Source: Coprinus comatus (Eukaryota; Basidiomycota; Agaricomycetes; Agaricales; Agaricaceae). From it: a stretch of 64,000 nucleotides of DNA. The stretch covers positions 1,054,001 to 1,118,000 of the forward strand of contig JAWPGT010000005.1 of the NCBI GenBank assembly GCA_034638255.1. Reading direction: 5' to 3'. The position numbers were made by a program, and so were the translations under genes. Of the stretch, positions 51,187 to 63,571 are shown one piece after another (the first letter of the stretch is position 1; every line of letters starts with the position of its first letter). The notes below the pieces were generated by a model. The model did no database searches, was not told the DNA's origin, and worked only from the letters and a program-made list of their open reading frames with translations.

Positions 51187-51724
51187 GACGCCAATTTGGG
51201 AGTTGAACAAATTCAAGGTTCCCAAAAAGGAAATACCCCCATATCAGCTTATCTAGTTTCAAAAATGCCTTGAAGACGACACAGAGAACAGCTTGAGATT
51301 AATTTTCTTAGAGAAAGTCACAAATTCAGATGGAGGAGGGGGTTTCAGGCAGTGGAAAATGCCCCTCAGTCTCAACCAGCCATTCGAAAATGTGAACATC
51401 AGACAAATTACAATCCGTTGGATGAGGCATATTGAGGGAGGCTCAGTGCAAAAGATACTGGGCTGATGTCAAACAATTTAGTTCTTGAAAACATAGGTCT
51501 CATTGTCGCACTCCAGAGCCTTTGGCTCATTTAATGGACCAGAAGATCTTATCTTACCTATATTTATTACGTAATTACGCCAATTGCATAATTTTCAAAA
51601 ATAATAACTTGCTGAATATTGAATATTTTTGAAAACCCTCTGGTAGAAGTACTTAGTTTGTTGAAAGGACCATTTTTACCAGAGCAATAAGGAAAATATG
51701 TCTTTCCCACGGCCCTGTTTGTTT

Positions 51725-51760
51725 TGTACAAAAGTAGTGGTGTATAGGTGACGCGCACCA
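51725..51760 (-). repeat. Right terminal inverted repeat of the MITE
   Basis: On the minus strand it opens TGGTGCGCGTCACC and closes TTTTGTACA, followed outside by the TA duplication. Confidence 0.85.
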
Positions 51761-53716
51761 TAGCTGCATACTTTCTTAGATGAGATTAACCCCTGTTTGG
51801 GCCTATTGTTCGATCAGTGCTGGTACAGGTCTAAACAAATATCATACATCAAGGTTTGGAGACATGCAAGATGCTCCAACAGAGGCAGTTGTAAAACTGG
51901 AGTTGAGAGTTGTTCTCGTTCTAGGTACTACTGTCTGTTGCGGTTCCCTATTATTGTTCCGCGATTAACTTGATAGCTTCGATATTGATTAAAATCCATG
52001 GCCACTCTATGGTATAGTAGCCCCTCTGTGCTTCCAAATATAATCTACTTAATGCCTCCTGACTGGGCCAGATAGTGGGTCACTGTCCTGGAAACCAATA
52101 GGCTTGTCGGGAAACAGCATTCTAAAAAGCTTCGTCGAAGGAGAATTCACGGTGAGAGGCTAGAGGCCTGTGGGCCTCCGAGGGGTATAATATCAACAAT
52201 GACGGGGCTTGTCATCGTTTTGAAAAATTAAATCAAAATCAATAACAACACGTTGGATGAGAGGACCCGACCAGTCAAACATCATGCCACGGGCTTGAAC
52301 TCGCCGCAGTTGCCGCTTTACAAGAATGGGATGGTTTTGATGCATCATGGGCTTCCATAGATCTGATTGCACGCAGTTATATAGCACCATTACTATACCA
52401 TTGTGTGTGATGAAATGATTCGAAGAGAAGTTGAGAAGGAAAGCAACAAAAATGTTTGAATATGAGTGATGCTCAGTGTACGATGACCGTCATGTGAAAT
52501 GCATCACGAAGGGAAGGGCTCAACCATTATGTACTAGAACATGAAATGCTGCTCTTTGAATTGCGGAAATTGCGGGGAAGGGTCAGTTTCTTTGAAGCGA
52601 GTACGTACATAATTTTATCGCGACGATAGGGGGAAGGCAGAAAGTAGGGAAAGTAAATTATATTTATTTGACTCGGGAGGGGTATACTAGGGGAGAGATG
52701 GCCTTTGCCTCAGTTAGATGAAAAAATAGGATCTCCTAGGTGCACGAAATGATTGTGATATAGTTGGATATATGCGCGGCGGATGTTTACAGTTACTCCA
52801 TGTCTACAACATTCATTCGTCCTTGTCAAAGACCTCGACTTCATATTACGGACATATTTGATGATGGCATTAATGCGAGACACATATCAAGCGGGAACTT
52901 GTGGTGCTTGAGCGGCATTGCCCGTATAACTTAAGGCGGAAGAAGCGCTCATGGGAAGGTAGTTTATTTAGAAATTTGAACGTGACTTGGGGTGGGTGTT
53001 ATGGAAGCAGGACGACATCGGAAGTCAGGTATAACGTAGAAAAATATAAAGACACGATTTATGATGTCAATAAACGGGCCACAGATGTGGTATGGCAACA
53101 GAACTCACAATATCTGAATCATGGATGACGTTGTTATTGCTTGCTTCGGGCTGGCGTCCATATATGGCAGCCGGGCGGTGTACTGTGTCACACGTTCCAC
53201 GGTTTCTAAATATTCCTGTTTCCGAGGAATTATCTGGAAACATATATCGTAGACGATCTACAAGAGACGGGGAATAACAATATAGTCTCTCGGAAGATTT
53301 GAGACCCTACGTCAGAACGTGCTGAAGTTGTGCGCCACACGTTTGCGTACTGGGCTAGCTTGCAAAAAGTGGGGTCATCTGACACCGGACGGAGGTCCAC
53401 GGCGTTTTTATGGACGTGGGGCGAACGTGTGATGGCACGAAAGATTTTGCTTAGACCATGCATGCCACCGGGGAGGTAGTAGACAACGTTTAGTAGCGGC
53501 ACACCCAGGAGGTACCCCTGTTGGCTCTGGACGGCTTGGCAGGCTATGAGTGGCAGGGGTCCTGGGGTGCCTGTGACGGGATGGTGTGTGACCAAATGGG
53601 ATTAGATGTGACATGGACTAAAGCTTTTCGAAAATTGGATTTGGATATGAATATGGTATATAAGCTCTGGTCTTCTTGTCCGATTTCCCCACTTCCAAAA
53701 CTTTCCGTCTGCTCTC
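51761..53716. other. Gene-poor region, right part, to the Ecl1-like gene
   Basis: About 2 kb without a supported gene. It has short ORFs only and a small GC palindrome (GAGGCC...GGCCTC) near 52,163-52,180. The last several hundred bases are presumably the promoter of the Ecl1-like gene; a TATATAAGC-like motif lies near 53,657. Confidence 0.5.
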
Positions 53717-55091
53717 ATGTTCGAGGAAATTTGCCTGGTGTGTGGAAAATACTTGCTTGACTATGGGTATGTCCTTTCCCCTCCTCCCTCCCCCCACTCA
53801 TCCCTTTCACAGCCAGGCCTACTGCAGCGACGACTGCCAAGGGCGCGACATAACCTCTCCCTCAATATCCTCGTCCTCTTCAGCCCTATCTTCTCCTCAT
53901 CTTGGTTATGCAAATGGTGCTGATGTCCCGCCACTCATGCCCTCTACCCTTGGTTCCGCCCTAAAAAATATCCGTGGCCGTGACTCGTACTCAATTCGTC
54001 CATCTGCTGCTACTTGGTCTGTCGACGACGATGATAACGACGACGCTGTGCGAGCTGACTTTGTCGACCCTACCGAACTTGCGCAAGATGGTATCTCTAA
54101 GCAGTTCGGCTTTCCATATCCCCTCAAGCCCTCGGCCCTGCAATATACTCGTCGCCCCTCTGGTACCAACAACCATTCGACGGTACCACACGTTCACAAA
54201 CGCATGTCCTCGAATTCCTCTTCTGGAACTGGGAACGTGAAAGGAATCCCACGAAGTGCTCCCCATGCCTCATCAACCGAAGACGACGAAAGTTGCTCCG
54301 ACTTTGGTTCCTCTTCTCGCGAGAACCTGGACACTGAAGAAAGCGACGTGCCTTCGGAAAAGGGATCTGATGCTAATAGAAAGAACTTCGATATTGAAAA
54401 GACTTTGAAGACTCGCAATCGTGCGAGCTTGCCGGCCTACTTTTCGCTACTGCAAATAACATCACCTACCAGTGACAAGAGGTCTTCTCCACTTTCATCC
54501 TCGTCTGGACATACTGTTGCACGTCCTTCCCCACCTACCCCAAAGCTTCCTCTCTCTGCAAGACTTCCTCAACCTCTCGAAACCAATATTACCACCCCAA
54601 GAGGTCGCAGAAGACTACCTGGTACATCCGGCAGCAGTCATCGACCGGACTCCTCTATCTCGCGTTCTCGTTCTCGAACTCGTCACCCTACTCATGATAT
54701 TCTATCAGCTTTTCCGGAGCACAATTCTCGCGGTCGCACTGATGGCAGGGAAAGCACAAATTGTTCGTCAATGCCAGGCCAAGTCGCACGTGGAAGGCCT
54801 ACAGTTAGAAGGAATAGTTCACCGCCTCCGAAGGTCCTATTAGGCGTGGAAGAGCGTGGTCGCACACTGGCGGCTGTCCGTCAGGCAGAAATCTATGATA
54901 GATCACAATCTGGCAGTAGGAACCCCGAGCGACCCCGCGGACGGGTTCGAGTGGCAGAACTGGATGGGATCGGGTTTACTACATTGGCTCCAGGTTATGG
55001 AAGCGGTCGGACTGGCTTGGTTGGCAGGGAGCGCAACCGAGAACGTGAGCGTAGCTTGGGATTCGCCGCCGCCATTGGTGACCGTCTATAA
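53717..55091 (+). CDS. Ecl1-like life-span regulatory zinc protein
   Basis: The model is join(53717..53766, 53813..55091), 442 residues. The spliced N-terminus reads MFEEICLVCGKYLLDYGQ then AYCSDDCQGRD: a CxxC...CxxxC zinc-binding motif at the very start, characteristic of the fungal Ecl1 family (extenders of chronological life span). The rest is low-complexity Ser/Pro/Arg-rich sequence with the patch SLPAYFSLLQI, which I would expect to be a conserved short motif, and Arg-rich repeats (RSRSRTRHP, RERNRERERS). Splicing is needed to unite the two halves of the zinc motif. Confidence 0.75.
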
Positions 55092-55453
55092 TGGCCGCCT
55101 GGCACTCAAAATTTAAAACACCCAAAATTGTGGCCTCGTGTAGGCAGATTGTTCGGATATAATCATTCACCCAAAACGTCTTCAGGAAACCTTAACCCCC
55201 CACTTTTGTAACATTGGAAAAACCAGCACTTAGTACTCAGTATTCGTCTTTCAGCATTTACAAGTTTGTTATTCCTCGTTATGCCATTGTCATTTGTCGT
55301 CGCATGTTATGTCGTTGTTATCGCAAAAAAATAAATACCTCCTATTGATACAGCATGAGGCAAGTTGCCTCGTTCTGTTTACGACATGTTATCTAGTTTA
55401 GTATCATGAATATATTGCATAAATGAATTTCTAAAAGCGGGTGATTCGTGCGA

Positions 55454-58326
55454 ATGGACCTTGAGGACGACGACCGCACAACTCTCCCAGAACCACCACC
55501 ATCGCTGCAACAATTGAGTCTGAAAGCCAACTCACTCCAAGGGAGCAAAGTCCCTCAGACGCTGCTGCTGCACCACCCACAACATCAAGCACCCTCGTCC
55601 GCTCAAGATCGAACAGCAGCAGCAGTCTCGAAACAGGTAACAATCAGACACAACACACACAATTTCTCTAATCACTCCTTAGACCCCGACTACTCAAGAG
55701 CTCGCAAACGCCAACGTCTAGATCACAACTACACCATGAACGGCTCAAATCGAAACGGTCATTCCACCCTCAACGGTAATGGTCTCTCGCGCAATGGAAA
55801 ACCACCCGCACCATCATCCATAAACCTCCCTGGCACTTCCCTCTACGACGGCTCCTTCATTGATAGACAAGAATTCATCCGTTTAGTGATACAGAGTCTG
55901 AGAGATGTAGGATACATGTATGTCCTCTTGGGCTCTCCTGCCTTTGCGGGCACTTGCTGACATGTCGCGTTCTTGCTAGCGAATCCGCTGCAACGCTCGA
56001 AGCAGAGTCCGGTTTTTCGGTAGAATCGCTCGAGGTGTCCCAGTTCAGGCGCTATATTCTAGAGGGAATGTGGGCCAAGGCAGAAGCCACTCTGTCGCGT
56101 TTGTTCAAGGGAAACGAAGAGGGGCTATATGTATGCTCTTATCACACTGTCCTAGTCCTCGTATTCACACTCTCTCCACACAGGATGCGCGGTTTTTGAT
56201 CAGCCAGCAAAAGTACCTCGAACTCCTAGAGGCCAAGAAAACAACAGCTGCGCTTCAGGTTCTTCGGAACGATATTGCGCCATTGAACACGGACACTGAA
56301 CAGCTACATACGTTATCAAGGTAAAGTCACGAGTAGTTCTATTCTAAGAGCTCACAATTCTTACTCCCCCAGTTTCCTCATGTCTTCTGATCCTGACGAA
56401 TTACGCCAGCGGACTGGTTGGGACGGTGCATCAGGCTTGTCAAGACAACAATTACTCCGTGACCTCCAGCGTGCGTGCGGTACATATTACAACCCCTTGA
56501 TCATATTTTTGACTCATCGCTTAGATTATATCCCTTCGTCAATCATGATTCCTGAACGACGCCTTGCGACACTCCTTCACCAAGCAAGAGAACACCAACA
56601 TTCACAATGCGTATATCACAATTCACCGCTAGATTCATCCGCCTTTTCATTGTACACTGATCATCATTGTAATAAATCGGACTTCCCAAACACCACAACA
56701 ACTATTTTGCAAGGGCATGAGGACGAAGTATGGAATATGGCGTGGAGTCACGACGGAACTTACTTGGCAAGTTCTTCGAAGGATATGGCTGCTATTATAT
56801 GGAAGACGGGCGTAAGTACCCTCAATTTTATTCTTTATGGGGGAGCCAGATCCTGACTTTAGTCACTAGTCTTCGACAGAAGGAGGTGAACCTATACAGG
56901 AATGGTCTACTCATCAAATATTGCGAGATCATCAATACGGTGTTGGATGCTTGGCCTGGTCACTGGACGATTCAATACTACTGACAAGTGCAGAACACCA
57001 CATAAAAATGTGGAATGTTCAGGTGGGTCATCAGCGTCCGTTCAACTATCTTAATCTAAATGTATCCGGCAGACTGGTGTGTGCATTGAGACACTTATTG
57101 AACATACGGATACGGTGACAGCACTGGCCTGGCTTCCCGATGGTTCTGGGTTTGTATCGGGTTCTTTAGACAGCAAGATTATCCATTGGGTGAGATTTTG
57201 TTGTTGAAGACGCAGGTGTTCCACCTGATCTGTCTTGTGTTGCATTTAACTGATTGTATACCTATAGAAAGCTAATGGGAAAGTACATGAATCATGGGGG
57301 ACAACACCTATTCGAGTAACAGACCTCGCAATAACACCGGATTTCACAAGGCTTGTGACTATTGGCATGGATGCTCATATACGTCAAAATGGTGCACCGA
57401 GACCTGGACAGGCGGGGGACCAGTCCGGAGCAGCAGCCGGTGGGAACGGTCCACAGGGAAATGGATCACAGGGAAATGGGTCCCGAAATGCAAACAAGAT
57501 GATCGTTTATAATCTGACAACGAAGCAACCAGAGTTGTGAGGATTTTAGCTCCTGTGACTCAAAATTACATGCACTAAATTCTCTTTCTGATGTAGCACC
57601 GTTGTTCTGGAAGGTGAATTAACTAGTGTCAAGATCTCACCAAACTCGCGGTATGCTCTCATCAACCTTGCACCAGACGTGAGAGAACTTGCTTTACACT
57701 CATCACCGAGGTATCATCCTCTGACTTGGCTGCGCTTTTCACAGGAAATCCGTCTTTGGGATCTGGAAACGAATCGGGTGGCGCGGCGGTACACAGGTCA
57801 AAAGCAAGGTCGCCACGTCATCCGAAGTTGTTTTGGTGGGGTGGACAATAATTTTATTGTCAGTGGAAGTGAAGGTTAGTCTGAACTTAAATTTCGTCCG
57901 CTACTGCTTGTTGCCAGAAATCTATTTTTGCGTCCACAAGCAATGTTATTTTTGGCATTCGCTCACAAACTTCGGTTATTCTGGTTTATAGACAGCAAAG
58001 TCTATGTATGGCATAAAGAGTCGACCATATTGCTGGAGGAATTGGCGGGTCATGGGGAGGGAAGTGTAAATTCGGTCGCATGGAACCCGACCAATGAGCG
58101 GATGTTTGCATCGTGTTCTGATGATAAGACGATACGAATCTGGGAGGCACCTATGCGTGCTTTTGAAGAAGCCGTTTTGCACCGCGGTGAGGCGTTGTCT
58201 TCGATTGCATCTAATGGAAAGGGAAAGACGAGACACCAATGGGAAGCCCTTGGTAATGGAGAATCATGTACCACGCCAGCTACAACCTCATCAGGATCAG
58301 GGGCTACATCAACGACACGTAGATAA
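55454..58326 (+). CDS. GID7: GID/CTLH ubiquitin ligase subunit Gid7 (WDR26-like)
   Basis: Scaffold of the GID E3 ligase. After a basic, low-complexity N-terminus (NLS-like RARKRQRLD), the order is LisH ([30 protein letters not shown]), CTLH ([48 protein letters not shown]) and WD40 repeats ([82 protein letters not shown] with [11 protein letters not shown]). About 770 residues. The first 60 codons are uncertain: a 46-nt GT-AG intron at 55637-55682 fits only if the upstream part is read in another frame (see findings). Confidence 0.85.
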
Positions 58327-60961
58327 CACTGACTTATTGCTCCTTTTTGAGTGGGAAAGAGCATTTGTTATAGCTTGCCGCTTTTTCACTTCCTCCGAAC
58401 GGAATACTTTTTTTGATGGTGATGATGAATCATTGCTCTACATTATTCATCTTATCCTTTCTCGTCAACGGTAGGTGCGCTGGATCCTGTTGACTTCTGA
58501 CTGCACCCACACCTCTTGCTATTGCAATCCAATCCATCTGTGTAAATACTTGTATCATCATTCATTCTCATTCGAACAAATCAATCTTTCACACTTTTCC
58601 TGTTCATGTTTTCTCCCCTCATTCCGCCTAGCATATATCTCTCACCCCTCCATACAATAAGTTTTGTTACCTCCTTTATCTTATATCAGCTACACACTCG
58701 ACCATAACACATTGTTTTCCCCCTTTTGTACTATCTAGAAGCCATCTTAAACTGGCATCCAACATTGTGACATCCGTCTTTATAGGTTTATGTGGCTTTT
58801 ATAAATTGAAATTTATATAAAATGGTACGCATGTGTCCATTCATCAACCATAACTATCAAAGTTCTCTGATTGATTGACAGTACTAGGAGAACAATGACT
58901 CACTTGATTAATGATTTAACAATAAAAAGAAGGGACCTAGTACACAATATGACCCCCACGATGGAGGATTCACATACACTTGAAACACGTTGAGAAAGTT
59001 TTTGACCGAAGTTGATTGATCATGCATCGAACGTGGTCACTGTGTTCCTGTTGAACGTGTACGAGGTCTAAGGGTTGGGATGATGTATTTCTGTGTTCTA
59101 AATTTAAGGGCGGTGTGCTTTAAATAAACATACGTAGGGGAGGAAATCAAGATTTTGTGATTTACTTGTTGCCGAACATTCATCATTTGTCAGAAATTAT
59201 TTCTTGCCTCGGACAGGAATATGTATTTCGGAGCCGGAGTCATAAAATATTGATATCGAGGCTTGACATGGACATGGAACGTGGAACGTTCAAGAAAGAT
59301 CTTTTAGACATGTGTGTGTATACTGTATAGATGTTGTGTTCATGACTCTTTCGGTGTCAGTGCGAACTTAATGTATTGATTATGGGCATTTTTCAATTTT
59401 TTTTTTTTCACATGTGTGCACGAGTACACTTGTCATAAATGATTTGACTCGGAGTGCTGTGTTTGCATGGGAAATTTAAGATGTTCTAGAGTGTTTAATG
59501 TTAGTTTAGAACTTCCTATGATAGTAGAAATCAGGTCCTTAGGAACCTTCCAACGAGGAACGTTGGACTTATTATAGGCTGGCTGCGTTATCTGAAGTCG
59601 TTGAAAAGAGAAAAGTACATAAACATGGGGGAAAAAGAAAGAAGAGAAACCCTGGATGACGGTGCTGGAGGCCCAGGGGGTAGTAGTAGTAATATTTCTG
59701 TCATAAAATACCCAACGTTTAAAGTTCGAGATTCAAGCCGATTTCAACTTCTTTTGGAGTCTGGATTCTGGATCATGGGCCAGACTAACATAGACTTACT
59801 ATTGTGACTTCAAAGTAGATTTATTTTTATGAATAGATTATATACAGCCTTCCATTAGTATAAATCAGATCGCATGTTATTGAACCATATGCTACACCCT
59901 GATATCGACACAGCCTTGGGAAATATATGTATTACCGTGTCCCCTGGTGTCTGAGGGATTTTGTCAATCATTTCTGAGATCTTTAAATATTAGAATATCC
60001 TTACATTGTACCTGGGAGGAAGGGGGGTTGGTCAGATTTCTGAATAAATAAATAAATAAAAGGTAATGGATGCACCGAGAACAAAATCCATGTGGCTCTG
60101 ATTGTCAAAACTTATGGGTGCCAAGGGCCAAGGCAATTATATTACCAGAAGTTCACGAGGTGTCGCCGTATCACCTACATATATATCCTAGACTCAATGA
60201 TCAGTCAGATTTATTCAAAAATGATGTTGTTGTGTTACTATAGAGAGAACTATAGGTTAATGTCATACACCAATACACTAGAGCGCACATCGTGTATCAT
60301 GTGAGGATGGTGGCTTTGTATTTAGTGTGGCACTCGTGAAATGGATCATTGTACCATATGACTGGTCGAAACATTGACCACGGGCCAGTGCATACACTCA
60401 AGTGGTATTTACCCAATTAGACGAAGGCGGCCTTGAAGGGAGGAATACAAACTGTGGTCAAATGACCATACTAGTTTGTAATGATTAATAACTATGTAAA
60501 GTCTTGGCTGTATAATTAAGGTACCCGTTCATGTTCACGGAGTCGTAAAGCGAAAGTAGCGGTAAGTACATAAGAACAAGAAATTTAATATCTAACACCA
60601 AGGTTTTGTGGTTGTGATATATGCATTGGATTTAGATGACAAGGGCAAGAAACGATTATATAGCCGAAAAGAAAAAGCTAAAAGCTTTATAAATAAAGTA
60701 AGAAGGTATAACATAAAATACCAGGAATCCACAAGGAAAGATAAACTACACGAGGAATGGTACATGTACAAACCAATAGCCAAAATCGATGCTAAGGTCT
60801 AGTGTTGGTGGGAAAAGATGGAAAAAGCATGTAAAAGGGGAGGCGATGAATGCAGATGGAATAATCAAAAAAACTGGCAAGGGCGAAAGCCTGCGGTGAT
60901 AGTATACGTGGTAAGATTCTGCATGATGGAGCACTGAACGAGATGGCACATCTAAAATAGG
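58327..60961. other. Gene-poor intergenic region, GID7 to Elongin A 3' end
   Basis: About 2.6 kb between two converging genes. Only short unsupported ORFs are present. There is a T run near 59,397-59,408, a (AAAT)n stretch near 60,043-60,060 and a small hairpin TCCAACG...CGTTGGA at about 59,548-59,566. No RNA gene or transposon end was found by eye. Confidence 0.5.
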
Positions 60962-62224
60962 TTAAACCGGACGCTGTGAATATGCACGATTTTTCGGTAC
61001 GAAGAGGCTGGCCATGGGGTCTTTCTTGACTGGTTTAATGGGGCGTACGTCAGGTGATGAACCAGAAGAAGCCGCAGCCGCAGCTTGCTTCTGTGGTGAT
61101 GTAGTTCTCGGCGGCAGACTGGTGTTTGATAAACAAGCAGCTCTGGTAAGAGTATTACTAGGTGGGTTACCAGCGGATGGTGGCGTTTGTGTGGCAGACT
61201 TGGATACTGCAGGCCTACTCGGACCGGGTTTCGGGCGTTTGTGAACCACGGTATTGACAGTGACTCGACTTGGCGTATTTGATAGTTTTGGTGCAGGCAT
61301 GATTGGGCATGAAGGTCTAGGAAGCACCCGGTATGATTTACCGTTGTTCATTGGCGGAATCATTCGTGATGTGTACATTGACTTCTGAATTTTGGAAGCA
61401 TCAGAGAGCGCTTGACGAATAAGAGATTTGGGCTGAGGAGGAGCTCCCCCTAATAACAATCAATGAGTTTTAAGTACATTGGTTACACAATGAACACTTA
61501 CATCCACCAGTCTTTTGTCGTTTGGGTGGTGGTAGTCTATCCGTGTACTTCACCTCTCGTTCTTTTTTGCGCTCTTCTGCTTCTAGCCTTTGGGTTCGTA
61601 GCTTTGAACCTAGCTGCTCCAGCCTTCTTTCTTCTTCTGCTTTAAAGAGCTATTCAAATTGAACAGCGTGCCTCGGACGGAGCGCCAGTCGAACACTTAC
61701 CAGATATTGTTCTCTCCACGACGAAGTTTCCAATAAGTCATCGTTCAGGTATTTCTCTGCAAGGGTAGGGTATTTCCGAGTACATAAATGCATCCAGAGT
61801 TCTGTATGGCAGATAGTTCCTTAAAGAGACTAAGCTTAATTAAGTAATCTCATACCTAGGGTGTCCTCCTGTAGATGCTGTGAAAAACATAAATACTAGA
61901 ACAAGAAAATCAACAATGGGACATACAGGGGATGCATCTTCGAGTTTTATCAACTGTTCTGCAGTGCATCTTTCCAGAATGGGTTTTGCTAGTTCATAGC
62001 TAAGGCCGCCCAGAGTATCGATGGCTACGAGGGGAATGATTTGAGTAGACTGATAGTATTCAGGAGCCTCTAGCACACACATTCTAGGCTCGCTACTGCC
62101 ACTAAGTGACACAGGATAATTAGACATGATCGTTTGGTGTGTAGGGGGCAAGGTAATGCATACTGCGCTGACATAGTTGTACCAGGGTTGGTACTCGACC
62201 ATTTTCCAGAGCATCGGCATCCAT
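60962..62224 (-). CDS. ELA1: Elongin A (RNA polymerase II elongation / Cul3-type ligase subunit)
   Basis: Ela1/Elongin A binds Elongin C and takes part in ubiquitylation of stalled RNA polymerase II. The start MDADALENGRVPTLVQLCQR contains the BC-box (TLVQLCQR). It joins in phase across an intron of about 135 nt (donor GTATGC near 62,155) to TIDTLGGLSYELAKPILERCTAEQL, the F-box-like stretch. A 22-nt exon follows (HLQEDTL), then ELWMHLCTRKYPTLAEKYLNDDL and SSWREQYL, the conserved Elongin A tail of the domain. The coiled KAEEERRLEQLGSKLR block and a Pro/Ser-rich C-terminus end at 60962. About 310 residues. Confidence 0.85.
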
Positions 62225-63571
62225 GTTACTGTAAGCAGTGTGGGCGGTTGTGAGAGCGAGTAAAATGGGAACGGAGGTGGTCGAGAAAGTGGAGGATGAT
62301 CTGAGCCTTAGAAACATTCGGCATATCACCACGTCTAACTAGGCCAAATTACCCCAAAAAGGAAACTCATGTTCCACCTACCCCTGCACTCACAAAGCCT
62401 ACGGATATGTTTGTATGTTTCCATGTCTATATACTTAGACAATCGACCGTCGAGTATGTGTGTATATACGAAACCTGCTCCATTTATTTTACCAAAAAAT
62501 ATATTTAAAATGCTCGCAATTCCACATGATGGGACTTTCGTACTTTAGTACGGACTATAATCTAACTAGGTAATATTTAGCTCATGGATAGTCGTGTAGT
62601 TTACCTAGCCCACCGACTAGTTGGCGCGAGCCGACCTTTGACATCCCCAATGCTATATTACGGATGTCACATCGCGAAGGACGAGGACGGAATGTAAGTC
62701 ACCCCTCAGAATCGTAATGCATAATGTGTGGCGTAATGCTGCCATGAAGGTTCAAGCATCGCATGTTTTAGCACGGCGATGCATTGGTGCTTCATGATCT
62801 CATAATGCGTGGCCGATGGTATGATATCAAGAGATGACACCATACGACACCGAGTACTGTCCATATTGTTCGATTTGAATAGATTTGTTACAACCGTAGT
62901 GATTCGCATATTCCATGTCTAACTTTGAAGCTGTTCAATTGGGATCGAGTTTTGAAACAATTCTAGCGCAGCTCTAGCGCCTAGGCATTTGGTTTTGTTG
63001 GAGCTTCCAGAACTTGCGTAGAATGGTGCAGCTTCTTTGAATGTTTAGTTATTCACCGCACCAGTTAAACAAGTTACTTATCACACAGCCTCGTGGGCAT
63101 TCGTTTGACAAGTCGATTGCCATTCAGTGGCATTATTATTAACCGCCCTCCGAGGACCACTGTCGATCGATGTCAGCCTATTGGATGGTTGGGTGAGGTG
63201 TTACCTGGCCCTGAGATGTCTTCCTTCACCGGTCATGAAAACCATGCGTCGCGGCCACAGAACGAACCGTATATCTGGTTTTTGTCATATTTGACTCCTG
63301 CATTTCCTTCCATTGTAGGGACGGATCCGGTTGATTCTGTTGAGATTCTTGTTGAGAACTCGACTTTCCAAGTATATAACCTTCCAAGTATATTTTGCTT
63401 TCCGCGGCATGAGATCTGTTTTGGTGTACATCAATTATTGTTCACTCTAGAAGTGCATGTCCACAAATAGGAGAAATGATCTTGGGTGCTTTAGAAGTGA
63501 GATAATATACACACTAATGGTAGAGTTATACAATGGAGGAAATGTCACGGCGGCACACATTTACTGAAAAG
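62225..63571. other. Intergenic region, Elongin A to Cwf18-like gene
   Basis: About 1.35 kb. The stretch just above 62,224 is the Elongin A 5' region. One open frame at about 63,093-63,470 has no ATG start and no recognised domain. Nothing else is supported. Confidence 0.5.

Larger units (their letters stand above)
51151..51760. mobile_element. Non-autonomous DNA transposon (MITE), 610 bp
   Basis: The ends are inverted copies of 36 bp (51151-51186 and 51725-51760), both starting TGGTGC and differing only at positions 7 and 9. TA flanks both sides (51149-51150 and 51761-51762), a target-site duplication like that of Tc1/mariner-type elements. The interior is AT-rich with no transposase-like ORF, so the element would need a transposase supplied elsewhere. 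The high match between ends suggests a fairly recent insertion. Confidence 0.83.

Noticed and set aside
51780..51968. Frame with PVWAYC, recalling the copper site of fungal cupredoxins, right after the MITE
   Set aside because: The following His-Cys motif and the upstream part of the domain are missing; too weak to call a gene fragment.
53230..53614. Overlapping minus-strand frames of 121 and 68 codons upstream of the Ecl1-like gene
   Set aside because: No domain, no partner exons and located in the likely promoter; probably chance.
60608..60802. Lysine-rich 64-codon frame with an ATG
   Set aside because: AT-rich composition explains it; no splice partners and no known domain.
63093..63470. 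125-codon frame in the last intergenic region
   Set aside because: No ATG at the start, no recognised domain and no adjoining exons.
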